From Acidobacteriota bacterium (GTDB lineage: Bacteria > Acidobacteriota > Terriglobia > Acidiferrales > UBA7541), in the NCBI GenBank assembly GCA_003223245.1, contig QHYI01000118.1:1-45989 (forward strand): a DNA stretch of 45,989 nt. Direction: 5' to 3'. Of this stretch, positions 26,408-34,938 are shown piece by piece. Each line of letters begins with the position of its first letter. The first letter of the stretch is position 1. The translations under genes were made by a program, and so were the position numbers. The notes under the pieces are model-generated. The model worked only from the letters and a program-made list of their open reading frames with translations, made no database searches and was not told the DNA's origin.

Positions 26408-26422
26408 GGCCCTTTCAGGGCC
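26408..26422. other. Hairpin between the two permease copies
   Basis: GGCCCT/AGGGCC with a three-base loop, 6 nt after the copy 1 stop and 75 nt before copy 2's start codon. No T-run follows, so it may stabilise or process the mRNA rather than terminate it. Confidence 0.4.
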
Positions 26423-26475
26423 ACAACGAAGGAGTAGGGGCGGAGATTCCGCGGCCAAATTGGGCGACCGCACAT

Positions 26476-26888
26476 GGTGAATTGGGGGAGACGGTCATGA
26501 ACTACTGGATGCGGGTAAAGGCGCTCTTCAAGAGGAAGGAGCTGGATCGCGACTTGGAGGACGAGTTGGCGTTCCACTTGGCGATGCGCGAAGCAAAGAA
26601 CCGCGAACGCGGGATTGCCGGCAAAGAAGCGCGCTACGCGGCGCGACGGCAATTTGGAAATGTGACGCGCATTAAGGAAATTTGCCGCGAGGCGTGGAGC
26701 TTCGTGTCGCTAGAGACGATTTGGCGCGATCTGCGCTACGGCGGGCGAACGCTGGCGAAAAATCCGGGGTTCACGGCGGTGGCGGTTCTGGCGATTGCGC
26801 TGGGAATCGGTGTGAACACCGGCATTTTTTCCGTGTTGAACGGAGTTGCCTTGAAGCTGCTGCCCGTTCCCAGAGCGAACCAGCTCGT
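26476..26888 (+). repeat. Direct repeat A of tandem permease genes, right copy
   Basis: 413 nt matching 23749-24161 with two differences. Confidence 0.85.
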
Positions 26889-29190
26889 GAGTGTGGACGA
26901 AATGTTCCATGGAAAGTTCCGACGCAACGTTCATGGGGAGCCGGACTTGTTTTCCTACTCCGAGTACAAAAACTATCGGGCAAATAATCACGTCTTCTCC
27001 GGGTTGCTGGCATACGCGCCCTTTTTGGAAGCAACGCTGGGAGGAGAAAACCCTAAACAACTGGCGGGAGAGGCCGCGTCCTGCAACTTCTTCGATGTCC
27101 TCGGGGAGCGCCCGGCGCTGGGACGGACCTTTGTAAAAGAGGATTGCCGCGCGCCGGGAGCGAGCCCCGTAGTGGTGCTCAGCGACGACCTGTGGAGAAG
27201 CCGGTTCGGAGCGGATCCGCAGATTGTGGGGAAGAGCGTCTCTCTGAGCCGCGCCAAATTCACGGTGATTGGCGTGGCTGCGCCGGGCTTTCGTGGACTG
27301 GATCCCTGGCCCAGCGAATTTTGGGCGCCGGTGACCATGCAAAAGGCGCTGCAACCTGATGCCGATTTGCTTCTCGAGGACTACACCGGCTGGCTGGCGC
27401 TGCTCGGACGGCTACGGCCTGGCGTTTCGCTCGAAGAGGTGCGCGCCGACCTGGCTGTAATCGCAGGGAGGATTGACCAGCAATATCCAGGGCGAACAAC
27501 TACGCTGGCGATTCATCGCGCGACATTTATGGGAAGGCCCGTTGAACGCACGGTGGTCGTCGGGATTGGCGCGGTAGTTCTGGCTGCCGTGGGATTGGTG
27601 TTGCTTATTGCTTGCGCGAACGTGGCGAATTTGCTCCTGGCGCGGGCATCCGCGAGGCAGAAGGAGATAGCCATCCGACTTTCCATCGGCGGAAGCCGTG
27701 GGCGAATCGTCCGGCAACTGCTCACGGAGAGCCTGCTCATCGCCTTTCTCGGCGGGACGCTTGGGTCGCTGGTTGCTTTCTGGTCGGTCGGAGGCCTCGC
27801 GCGCTATGTGCTGGCGCACTTGCCGCTCGGCGCACCACAGCTGGTATGGAACGTAAGTCCGGACCTGCATGTTTGGGGATATTCGCTAGCGCTGACGGCT
27901 CTTACGGGCATTGTGTTTGGACTGGCGCCCGCACTCCATGCCGCTCGGCAGGACTTGAGTACAGCGGTGAAAGGCGAGGGAGGCGGACTCATGGGGAAAT
28001 CCGCGAGAGGGGGAATGTTGCGTGGCACACTTGTTGGCGTCCAGGTGGCAGTGTGCATGGTCCTACTGATCGCCGCGGGATTGCTGATGCGTGGTCTGTA
28101 TCTTGCGCAGACCGTGGATCCGGGCTTCGAGATGAAGGGGATCACACAGGCACAGTTCGATTTGCCTTCGCAAGGCTATAGCGCGGAGAAGGCACGGGCA
28201 TTTCAGCGAGAATTGATGGCGCGTGTGGAAGCATTGCCCGGGGTAGATGAAGTGGAGCAAGCACGCGTGACTCCACTGAGCCATAGTTTTTTGGGCACGG
28301 AACTGACGCCCGGCGGCGACTCGGAATTACGAGGGTTTGAGTTCAACGTGGTTTCTCCGGGATTTTTCGCCATGCTGGGAATGCCCATGGTGCGCGGGCG
28401 AACATTCACGCAAGTGGAGACGCGGTCGAATGCTCCAGTACTGGTGGTGACCGAGTCTACGGCGCGGCGTTTGTGGCCGGGGCAAGACGCGATTGGAAAG
28501 GCGTTAAGGGAGGTTGTGTGCTCGGGTTGTCCCGCTGGTGAGCGCAAGGAGAAAGAGTATCAGGTCGTCGGTGTGGTGAGAGATTCGCAGTCTTCGCACC
28601 TCGGACAGACGGACGGGCTGTTCTTTTACAAGCCGGCCGGACCGGAAGAGCAAGACCGCTTACAATTGCTGGCACACACTAAGGGCGGCGATGCGGCGAC
28701 AATCCGCGGAATTCGAGAGGCGGCGCGGGCGCTGGATCCGGATTTGATCGTGGGCGTGAGCAAACTCGAAGACAATCTAGAGGAGTGGCGAGTGCCGTCG
28801 CGGATTGTGGCGGCGCTCTCCGGAGTGCTCGGAGCGCTGGCGTTGCTCCTGGCCGCGATTGGCGTGCATGGCGTGGTGTCCTATGGAGTGTGCCAACGAA
28901 TCCGCGAAATTGGCATTCGGATGACGCTCGGTGCAGACGGGCGCGATGTAATGCGTCTTGTGTTACGACAAGCGCTGCGGCCAGTAGCGATCGGCGCCCT
29001 GGTGGGCGTGATTGCCTGCGCGGCGGTTTCGCACGTCCTTTCGGATGTGCTGTATGGCATAGGTTCGCACGATCCGATTGCGTTCGTAGGCGTGCCGTTG
29101 TTTTTGCTGGGAGTTGCCTTTCTTGCGAGTTACATTCCTGCGTGCCGCGCCGTCCGCGTGGACCCGGTCGTAGCTTTGCGCTACGAGTGA
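26497..29190 (+). CDS. ADOP/MacB-type ABC permease, copy 2, intact
   Basis: 897 residues from the ATG at 26497, which follows GGGGGAGACGGTC. Order: permease-prefix helix-rich domain (about 1-85), first membrane helix (AVAVLAIALGIGVNTGIFSV), MacB-type periplasmic domain, a three-helix FtsX block (VVLAAVGLVLLIACANVANLLLARASARQ), a second membrane helix (VGVQVAVCMVLLIAAGLLMR), second periplasmic domain and the final FtsX block ending AVRVDPVVALRYE. Such permeases lack their own ATPase and work with a separate MacB-like ATP-binding protein, absent here; they are thought to export antibiotics or lipopeptides. The PadR gene upstream implies inducible expression. It is the paralogue of copy 1. Confidence 0.93.
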   Translation: MNYWMRVKALFKRKELDRDLEDELAFHLAMREAKNRERGIAGKEARYAARRQFGNVTRIKEICREAWSFVSLETIWRDLRYGGRTLAKNPGFTAVAVLAIALGIGVNTGIFSVLNGVALKLLPVPRANQLVSVDEMFHGKFRRNVHGEPDLFSYSEYKNYRANNHVFSGLLAYAPFLEATLGGENPKQLAGEAASCNFFDVLGERPALGRTFVKEDCRAPGASPVVVLSDDLWRSRFGADPQIVGKSVSLSRAKFTVIGVAAPGFRGLDPWPSEFWAPVTMQKALQPDADLLLEDYTGWLALLGRLRPGVSLEEVRADLAVIAGRIDQQYPGRTTTLAIHRATFMGRPVERTVVVGIGAVVLAAVGLVLLIACANVANLLLARASARQKEIAIRLSIGGSRGRIVRQLLTESLLIAFLGGTLGSLVAFWSVGGLARYVLAHLPLGAPQLVWNVSPDLHVWGYSLALTALTGIVFGLAPALHAARQDLSTAVKGEGGGLMGKSARGGMLRGTLVGVQVAVCMVLLIAAGLLMRGLYLAQTVDPGFEMKGITQAQFDLPSQGYSAEKARAFQRELMARVEALPGVDEVEQARVTPLSHSFLGTELTPGGDSELRGFEFNVVSPGFFAMLGMPMVRGRTFTQVETRSNAPVLVVTESTARRLWPGQDAIGKALREVVCSGCPAGERKEKEYQVVGVVRDSQSSHLGQTDGLFFYKPAGPEEQDRLQLLAHTKGGDAATIRGIREAARALDPDLIVGVSKLEDNLEEWRVPSRIVAALSGVLGALALLLAAIGVHGVVSYGVCQRIREIGIRMTLGADGRDVMRLVLRQALRPVAIGALVGVIACAAVSHVLSDVLYGIGSHDPIAFVGVPLFLLGVAFLASYIPACRAVRVDPVVALRYE
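28075..28217 (+). repeat. Direct repeat B of tandem permease genes, right copy
   Basis: 143 nt identical to 25305-25447, inside the second membrane segment and the start of the second periplasmic domain. Confidence 0.85.
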
Positions 29191-29328
29191 GCGAGGAGAT
29201 TCCCCGGCCAATTTGGGCGAAGAAGCGTCTGCGGCGCGTGTTTTGCAAGATTACCCGCAGCGCGAGCCAGTACATCTATCTGTAAGAGTCATCGCGACCG
29301 TAAGGGACGCGAGGAAAGGGAACAGATC

Positions 29329-29805
29329 ATGAAGATGCGCATTGATTATCACGCTAGATTCGGCGAAGAGCCGCTTCAGGCGATGCTCGCGCTGGAGAAG
29401 TACGTCCATAAATGCGGGCTGGACGCGAAGCTGCTCGAGCTAGTGAAAATGCGCGCGTCGCAAATCAACGGCTGCGCGTATTGCCTGGACATGCATTCGA
29501 AAGACGCCCGGGCGCTGGGCGAGACCGAGCAGCGGCTTTACGCACTGAACGCTTGGCGCGAGACGCCGTTCTACAGCGAAAGGGAACGCGCGGCGCTGGA
29601 ATGGACGGAAGCAGTGACGCTGGTGTCGCGGACGCACGTGCCGGATGAAGTGTACGAACAAGTACGCAAGCATTTCAGCGAAAAAGAGCTCCTGGATTTA
29701 ACCTTTGCGGTCGTGGCAATCAACTCGTGGAACCGTCTGGCGATTTCGTTGCGCGCGATTCCGGGGACGTATCAGCCGAGGAAGTCCTCCGCGGCGGCAT
29801 CCTGA
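29329..29805 (+). CDS. AhpD-like carboxymuconolactone decarboxylase family protein
   Basis: 158 residues. The family's redox/relay motif is complete: CAYCLDMHSKDAR (Cys49, Cys52, His56), with the helix preceding it (KLLELVKMRASQINGC) and the C-terminal SEKELLDLTFAVVAINSWNRLAIS. These proteins have alkylhydroperoxidase (AhpD) activity or act as peroxide-responsive reductases; the exact substrate is not readable. ATG follows AGGAAAGGGAACAG. It sits 138 nt after the permease copy 2 stop, with no evident promoter between them, so co-transcription is possible. Confidence 0.93.
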   Translation: MKMRIDYHARFGEEPLQAMLALEKYVHKCGLDAKLLELVKMRASQINGCAYCLDMHSKDARALGETEQRLYALNAWRETPFYSERERAALEWTEAVTLVSRTHVPDEVYEQVRKHFSEKELLDLTFAVVAINSWNRLAISLRAIPGTYQPRKSSAAAS

Positions 29806-30020
29806 TGCTCTGGCGCGTGCACCCATCGAACATGCCAGTGTTTGGGCGCAGCCAGGATTACTCGCTCTGCAGAACCGACCGGAGCGCAAAAATCGCGCTA
29901 CGCTCGGAAAGACCCTCATTTGTTCAGAGCGGCTGGGCATAAGGCTGGTCCAAAGTTGTAAGGCTCGATGACGGGGAAGTAACGTAAAATGGATGCGCAT
30001 CCAGTAAACGGGAACCATCC

Positions 30021-31904
30021 ATGAGAATTTTGTTTGTGGCATCGGAAGGGCTGCCGTTTTCCAAGACGGGGGGCCTCGCGGACGTGGTGGAAGCGCTGCC
30101 GAAGGCTCTGGCGGCGCGAGGTCACGAGGTCGCCGTAGTGTTGCCGCGCTACCGCGGAACCGAAGCGGCGGCGGTGGTGATTCCGAGCCTGACGATTCCG
30201 ATGGGCGGCGCGCGGTTGCGCTTTCCGGCGATTGCAGATGGAGCAATGCTGGGCGGCGTGCGGTACTTCTTCGTGGATGATCCCGCTTATTTCGACCGCG
30301 AGGGACTCTACGGGACCGGTGGGAAAGATTATCCGGATAACGCAGAACGGTACGCCGAGTTTTGCCGCGCGGCCATCGAAGTGGCGAAGCAGATTTGGCC
30401 CGCGGACGTGTTTCATTGCCACGATTGGCAGACGGCGCTGGTGCCGGTGCTGCTGCGTACGTCGTACAGCGCAGATCCCCTGGTGAAAAGCATTCCGGTG
30501 GTATTCACGATCCACAATATGGGGTACCACGGGCAGTTCACGCGAGACGCGCTGGACCGCGTGGGGCTGCCGCCAACGATTTTTCATCCCGAGGGAATCG
30601 AGTTTTACGGCAGCGTGAGTTTTCTGAAGGGCGGTTTGATGTATTCGGATTATCTGACAACCGTAAGCCAGAAGTACGCCGAGGAGATTCAGACAAAGCA
30701 ATTCGGGCACGGGTTAGACGGCGTGGCCAGGAAACGCGCGGACAGGCTGGTGGGAATTTTGAATGGCGTGGATTACACCGCGTGGAATCCGGCGAAAGAC
30801 GGACTAATTGCAGCGAATTATTCGGCCAAGGATTTGAGCGGCAAACAGGCTTGCAAGCGGGATCTGCTGGACGCTTTCGGTCTGCCGCACGAACACCTGG
30901 AGCGGCCGGTGATTGGGATTGTGTCGCGCTTCGCGGACCAGAAGGGATTCGATTTGATCGCAGACAAGGCGCACGAGTTGATGAAGGAAGATTTGGTGCT
31001 GGTGGCGCTGGGGACGGGCGACCGGAAATATGAAAAATTGTTTAGCGCGTTGGCGGCAACGTATCCGGGCCGTGTGGGTTTGAAAATTGCGTACGACAAT
31101 GTCCTGGCGCACAAGGTGGAAGCGGGGGCGGATATGTTTCTGATGCCTTCGCGGTACGAGCCTTCGGGTTTGAACCAGATGTACAGCTTGAAATATGGTA
31201 CGGTGCCGATTGTGCGGGCGACAGGCGGGCTGGATGACAGCATTGAACCGTTTGATGTAGAGCAGGGCACGGGTACGGGATTCAAGTTCCACGAATATTC
31301 CGGAGAAGCGCTCTTGTATGCGGTGCGGCAGGCGTTGCATCATTACATGGACGAGCGCATCTGGAAGCGGATTCAGTTGAACGGCATGACCAAGGATTTT
31401 TCCTGGAAAGGGCCGGCCAGGGAATATGCGAACCTGTATGAGGCGGCGCGAGTGGCTCGGGGATTCGCGCCGACGGCGCCAAAGGCGGCGAAGGCCGAGA
31501 AACTCGAGAAGACCGAGAAGGTAGCAGCAGGGACGACCGGGAAGGAAGCAGAGAGCGAGGCGCCACCGCGCCGGGTACCGAGGAAAGCGGCAAGGGCTGC
31601 AGGACAGTCCACTCTGCGGGAGGGCCAAGTTCCTGCAGTAGCGGAACGGTTGGACCAGGAAAAAGATTCCGGGCTGAGCGCTTCGAGTATGGGAGAGGCT
31701 GCCGCAGATTCTGGACCAGGCACGCAAAGTTCGCCGCAAATTCCTCCAGAATTGCCGGTAGAAGCCGCTCCAGACGCAGAGGAGACCAAGGAATCGGGGC
31801 AAGACGAGCAAAATTCGGACCAAGTCCCTGGAAAATCGGGGCAAGCCTCTCAAGGATCGGGGAAAGCAGGGAGAAACCAAAAACCTGTTGCAACATCTAA
31901 TTAA
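30021..31904 (+). CDS. glgA: Glycogen synthase with disordered C-terminal tail
   Basis: 627 residues; GlgA is usually about 480. The GT5 signatures are complete: FVASEGLPFSKTGGLADVVEALPKAL (ADP-glucose-binding KxGGL), DVFHCHDWQTALVP, TIHNMGYHGQF, and the C-terminal GT1 half with PSRYEPSGLNQMYSLKYGT and VRATGGLDDSI. It extends alpha-1,4-glucan from ADP-glucose. From about residue 483 a 145-residue tail of Lys/Glu/Ala, then Gln/Gly/Ser repeats (SGQDEQ, SGQASQ, SGKAGR) follows, low complexity and probably disordered; it may be accessory or a stretch of drift. The neighbour is thioredoxin 51 nt downstream. Confidence 0.92.
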   Translation: MRILFVASEGLPFSKTGGLADVVEALPKALAARGHEVAVVLPRYRGTEAAAVVIPSLTIPMGGARLRFPAIADGAMLGGVRYFFVDDPAYFDREGLYGTGGKDYPDNAERYAEFCRAAIEVAKQIWPADVFHCHDWQTALVPVLLRTSYSADPLVKSIPVVFTIHNMGYHGQFTRDALDRVGLPPTIFHPEGIEFYGSVSFLKGGLMYSDYLTTVSQKYAEEIQTKQFGHGLDGVARKRADRLVGILNGVDYTAWNPAKDGLIAANYSAKDLSGKQACKRDLLDAFGLPHEHLERPVIGIVSRFADQKGFDLIADKAHELMKEDLVLVALGTGDRKYEKLFSALAATYPGRVGLKIAYDNVLAHKVEAGADMFLMPSRYEPSGLNQMYSLKYGTVPIVRATGGLDDSIEPFDVEQGTGTGFKFHEYSGEALLYAVRQALHHYMDERIWKRIQLNGMTKDFSWKGPAREYANLYEAARVARGFAPTAPKAAKAEKLEKTEKVAAGTTGKEAESEAPPRRVPRKAARAAGQSTLREGQVPAVAERLDQEKDSGLSASSMGEAAADSGPGTQSSPQIPPELPVEAAPDAEETKESGQDEQNSDQVPGKSGQASQGSGKAGRNQKPVATSN

Positions 31905-31955
31905 AAAGGAGAGATAGGCGGCGGGCCGAAAGGCGAGCCGCCGAGAACAACGGTT

Positions 31956-32294
31956 ATGGCAGACAATTCGATTCCAGCGGCGACGGACGGAAATTTCGAG
32001 ACGGAAGTGCTGGCCGCAAGCAATTCCAAACCGGTGATGGTGGATTTCTGGGCCGAGTGGTGCCGGCCGTGCCACATGCTGGCCCCCACGGTGGCGGAAA
32101 TCGCGCACGATTACGAAGGCAAATTGAAGGTGATGAAGCTGAACGTGGATGAAGCGATGAATTCGGCGGGACGCTACAACATTCGCGGAATCCCCACGCT
32201 TCTGGTGTTCAAAAACGGGCAAGTGGTGGAGCAGATTGTTGGGGCAGTGCCGAAGGATCAGATCACTAAGGCGCTCGACCGCCACGTAGCATAA
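31956..32294 (+). CDS. trxA: Thioredoxin (WCRPC active site)
   Basis: 112 residues, single thioredoxin fold: VMVDFWAEWCRPCHMLAPTV (Trp35-Cys36-Arg37-Pro38-Cys39) and the cis-Pro region IRGIPTLLVFKNGQVVEQIVG. The active site has Arg instead of the classic Gly, which would raise the redox potential and alter partner choice. No signal peptide. It ends 16 nt before a strong rho-independent terminator (32310-32342). Confidence 0.95.
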   Translation: MADNSIPAATDGNFETEVLAASNSKPVMVDFWAEWCRPCHMLAPTVAEIAHDYEGKLKVMKLNVDEAMNSAGRYNIRGIPTLLVFKNGQVVEQIVGAVPKDQITKALDRHVA

Positions 32295-32307
32295 TTCAAC
32301 AAGGAAT

Positions 32308-32346
32308 CAGGTGGCGCCATGAGGAATGATGCCACCTTTTTTGTTT
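32308..32346 (+). terminator. Rho-independent terminator after thioredoxin
   Basis: GGTGGC (32310-32315) pairs with GCCACC (32331-32336) around 15 bases and is followed by TTTTTTG. It closes the glgA-trx transcription unit. Confidence 0.85.
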
Positions 32347-32440
32347 TTGCTGGTTTCCGCTTATTGAGTATCCTTGCGGGCAAGACCGTGCATAGCCTCT
32401 TGCCAAATCCATGGGGAACAATTGAGTCCGCGGAGGAAGA

Positions 32441-34180
32441 GTGATTCCGCTGGGACACGCGCAAGCGGAACAGCAGGATTCACGGCATCCAAACAAGTGG
32501 CTCCCCACGCCGCGCCTGCGGTTGTTCTTCTGGTGCTTGGCCATGGTGCTGGGAGCGCTGCAAGTATGGGCGCACCGCAACGAAGTGAATCCCGACAGCA
32601 TTTCGTACATCGAAATGGCGGAAGCCGCGGCGCAAGGCCGCTGCCACGCGCTGGTGAACGGATACTGGAGCCCGCTGTATCCGTTCCTTTTGAGTGTGAG
32701 CTTTCGTCTTTTTCACCCGACACTTTATTGGGAATTTACTGCGGTTCACGTGGTGAACTTTGCGTTGTACCTGGCCGACCTGTTTTGCTTTGAAGTTTTC
32801 TTACGGGGATTGCTTGCGGTGCGGCGCACCGAGAGCGGATTGGAGGAGGCGTTCCGTCGGTTTCCAGAAGAGATTCTGTGGATCTGCGGATATCTGCTTT
32901 TCCTGTGGAGCAGCCAGTTCTGGTTGAGCCCGGCAATGGTCAATCCCGACATTGTAGTTGCGGGGCTCGTGTACATGGCAACAGCGCTTCTGCTGCGCAT
33001 TTATCAGGGAAAAGGGACTAGGCGATGGTTTGGGGCTTTTGGTTTGGTGCTGGGCGTTGCCTATCTTGCGAAGGCAGCCATGTTTCCTCTTGCCTTCGTG
33101 TTTCTTGGCAGCGCATTGTTTTTCCTTGCAAGGACGAGGGGGTCTTATTCGAGCGCGCTGGCGGGACCTGCGTTGGCTCTCGGGATCTTTGTCTTGGTTG
33201 CTTTGCCCCTTGTGGCCGCGCTTTCAAAGGAGAAGCACAGGGCCACGTTTGGCGATGCCGGCAGGCTCAATTATGCGCGGTATATCGACGGAGTGCCGAC
33301 CCTCCACTGGCGCGGAGAAGTACCGGGAAGTGGAAGGGCAGCTCATCCGACTCGTGAAATTTCAATCGATCCTCCCATCTATGAATTTGCACAGCCGATT
33401 GCCGGGAGCTATCCGCCTTGGTACGACCCTTCCTATTGGTATGAAGGAATCCGGCCGCATTTTTCGCTGAGAGGGCAACTTTGGGTGTTGTTCCGGAGCG
33501 CGAATTTGTATCTGAAGCTGATTTCCAGGAGCGGCGCTCTGTATGTCGTGTTTCTGGCGCTGATCGTAGCTGTCGGTAAGGGCGGTACATGGGAATGGGG
33601 AGGGACAAACATGTGGTTGGTGTGGCTCCCTTCGATCGCCGCGCTGGCGATGTACGCCCTGGTCCTGGTTGAACAAAGATATGTGAGCCCGTTTGCGCTA
33701 ATGTTGCTGGTGTGGGTTCTTTCGAGTTCGCGAATTCGCGTAAGTGGTGGAGATGCGCTCAGCAAACGCACGATTCTCATGGTGATTCTTGCTTTATGTC
33801 TAGCCACGGCCTGGCCTGTTGTGCGCGATGTGAGAGATGTTATTGCTAACCGTGGGTACAGACCTTGGGAGGTAGCCGTGGGCCTACACGAAATGAGGAT
33901 TTCAACCGGAACGCAAGTGGGAACGATTGGCTCGGGGATGGGCGCTTACTGGGCGCATCTGGCGGGCGTGAAGATTATCGCGGAAGTCCCGGAAAAAGAT
34001 CAGCCGAGTTTTTTGGCGGCAAATCCTACTAAGAAGGCGGAAGTGCTCCGCAAATTCATTGAAATTGGCGCGAAGGCAGTGGTGACGAACAATGCGGCGG
34101 TGGCGCAGTCGATGAACGGATGGCAAGAAGTGGGGCAGACCCATTACTACGTGTGGCGAGCGCCTGCAATAAGCCAATGA
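32441..34180 (+). CDS. Multi-pass GT-C-like membrane protein
   Basis: 579 residues with about ten hydrophobic segments. The N-terminal VNPDSISYIEMAEAAAQGR carries the acidic DxxSY cluster after the first membrane helix, as in GT-C/dolichyl-mannosyl-transferase-like (GT39/GT83) enzymes that use lipid-linked sugars, and WSPLYPFLLSVSF follows. A large non-membrane stretch around residues 260-340 and a C-terminal extracytoplasmic part (about 480-579, RISTGTQVGTIGSG...) complete it. Substrate unknown. The start GTG at 32441 is preceded by GGAGGAAGA, which fixes it. The stop overlaps the tag start (ATGA). Confidence 0.82.
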   Translation: MIPLGHAQAEQQDSRHPNKWLPTPRLRLFFWCLAMVLGALQVWAHRNEVNPDSISYIEMAEAAAQGRCHALVNGYWSPLYPFLLSVSFRLFHPTLYWEFTAVHVVNFALYLADLFCFEVFLRGLLAVRRTESGLEEAFRRFPEEILWICGYLLFLWSSQFWLSPAMVNPDIVVAGLVYMATALLLRIYQGKGTRRWFGAFGLVLGVAYLAKAAMFPLAFVFLGSALFFLARTRGSYSSALAGPALALGIFVLVALPLVAALSKEKHRATFGDAGRLNYARYIDGVPTLHWRGEVPGSGRAAHPTREISIDPPIYEFAQPIAGSYPPWYDPSYWYEGIRPHFSLRGQLWVLFRSANLYLKLISRSGALYVVFLALIVAVGKGGTWEWGGTNMWLVWLPSIAALAMYALVLVEQRYVSPFALMLLVWVLSSSRIRVSGGDALSKRTILMVILALCLATAWPVVRDVRDVIANRGYRPWEVAVGLHEMRISTGTQVGTIGSGMGAYWAHLAGVKIIAEVPEKDQPSFLAANPTKKAEVLRKFIEIGAKAVVTNNAAVAQSMNGWQEVGQTHYYVWRAPAISQ

Positions 34181-34761
34181 AAAAATCCCACGACACAAAT
34201 TTAGTGCGATGCCAGTGGGCGCAAAGCGACCTGAACATTCCTTATCACGACGAAGAATGGGGCGTGCCCGTTCACGACGAAAAGAAATGGTTCGAATTCC
34301 TGATTTTAGAGAGTGCTCAGGCAGGGCTGAGTTGGGACACAATTTTGCGCAAACGCCCGCGATACCGGGAACTGTTTGACGGATTCGATCCGGAGAAAGT
34401 GGCGCGGTACCACAAGAAGAAAGTGCGCGAGCTGCTCTGCGACGACGGAATTATCCGGAATAAATTGAAAATAGATGCGGCCATCGGCAACGCGCAAGCG
34501 TTCTTGAGGGTGCAGGAAGAGTTCGGCTCGTTCGACAATTACGTCTGGCGATTCGTGGATGGCCAAGCGAGGCGGAATGCTTGGAAAACGCACAAACAAG
34601 TGCCTGCCAAGACCCCGCAGTCGGAGGCCTTGAGCAAGGATTTACAGAAGCGCGGATTCCGCTTTGTGGGCGCCACGATTTGCTACGCCTTGATGCAAGC
34701 CACGGGCATGGTCAACGACCATGTCGTGACCTGCTTCCGCTACGCAGAATTGTCTCGCTAG
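34177..34761 (+). CDS. tag: DNA-3-methyladenine glycosylase I
   Basis: 194 residues. Tag landmarks are RCQWAQSDLNIPYHDEEWG, PVHDEKKWFEFLILESAQAGLSW, TILRKRPRYRELFDGFDP, IIRNKLKIDAAIGNAQAFL and the C-terminal NDHVVTCFRY, which hold the Zn-binding Cys/His set. It removes 3-methyladenine. The frame extends upstream inside the membrane-protein gene, but the ATG at 34177, overlapping the previous stop by four bases, is the family start. The AAG-type enzyme elsewhere in the window is a non-homologous enzyme of the same pathway. Confidence 0.95.
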   Translation: MKKSHDTNLVRCQWAQSDLNIPYHDEEWGVPVHDEKKWFEFLILESAQAGLSWDTILRKRPRYRELFDGFDPEKVARYHKKKVRELLCDDGIIRNKLKIDAAIGNAQAFLRVQEEFGSFDNYVWRFVDGQARRNAWKTHKQVPAKTPQSEALSKDLQKRGFRFVGATICYALMQATGMVNDHVVTCFRYAELSR

Positions 34762-34938
34762 CTCAACTCAGGCGCTGCTTGCACTAGAAGGCGCAGCCAG
34801 CGTACGATTCTAGGCGGTTGTTCCGCATATTCCCACCAGTGGTGTTCCTCTCAGGAAGTCATGGAGGGGGAAGGGTGCGGCCCCGATTGACCGTGGTGGG
34901 CCCTGGCCGGCCGGAAGAGTGTGAGAAAAAGGAACAGG

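Noticed and set aside
30804-32285. A 493-codon minus-strand frame opposite glgA and trx
   Set aside because: It is the shadow of two secure genes in GC-rich DNA; composition is Arg/His/Leu-heavy with no motif.
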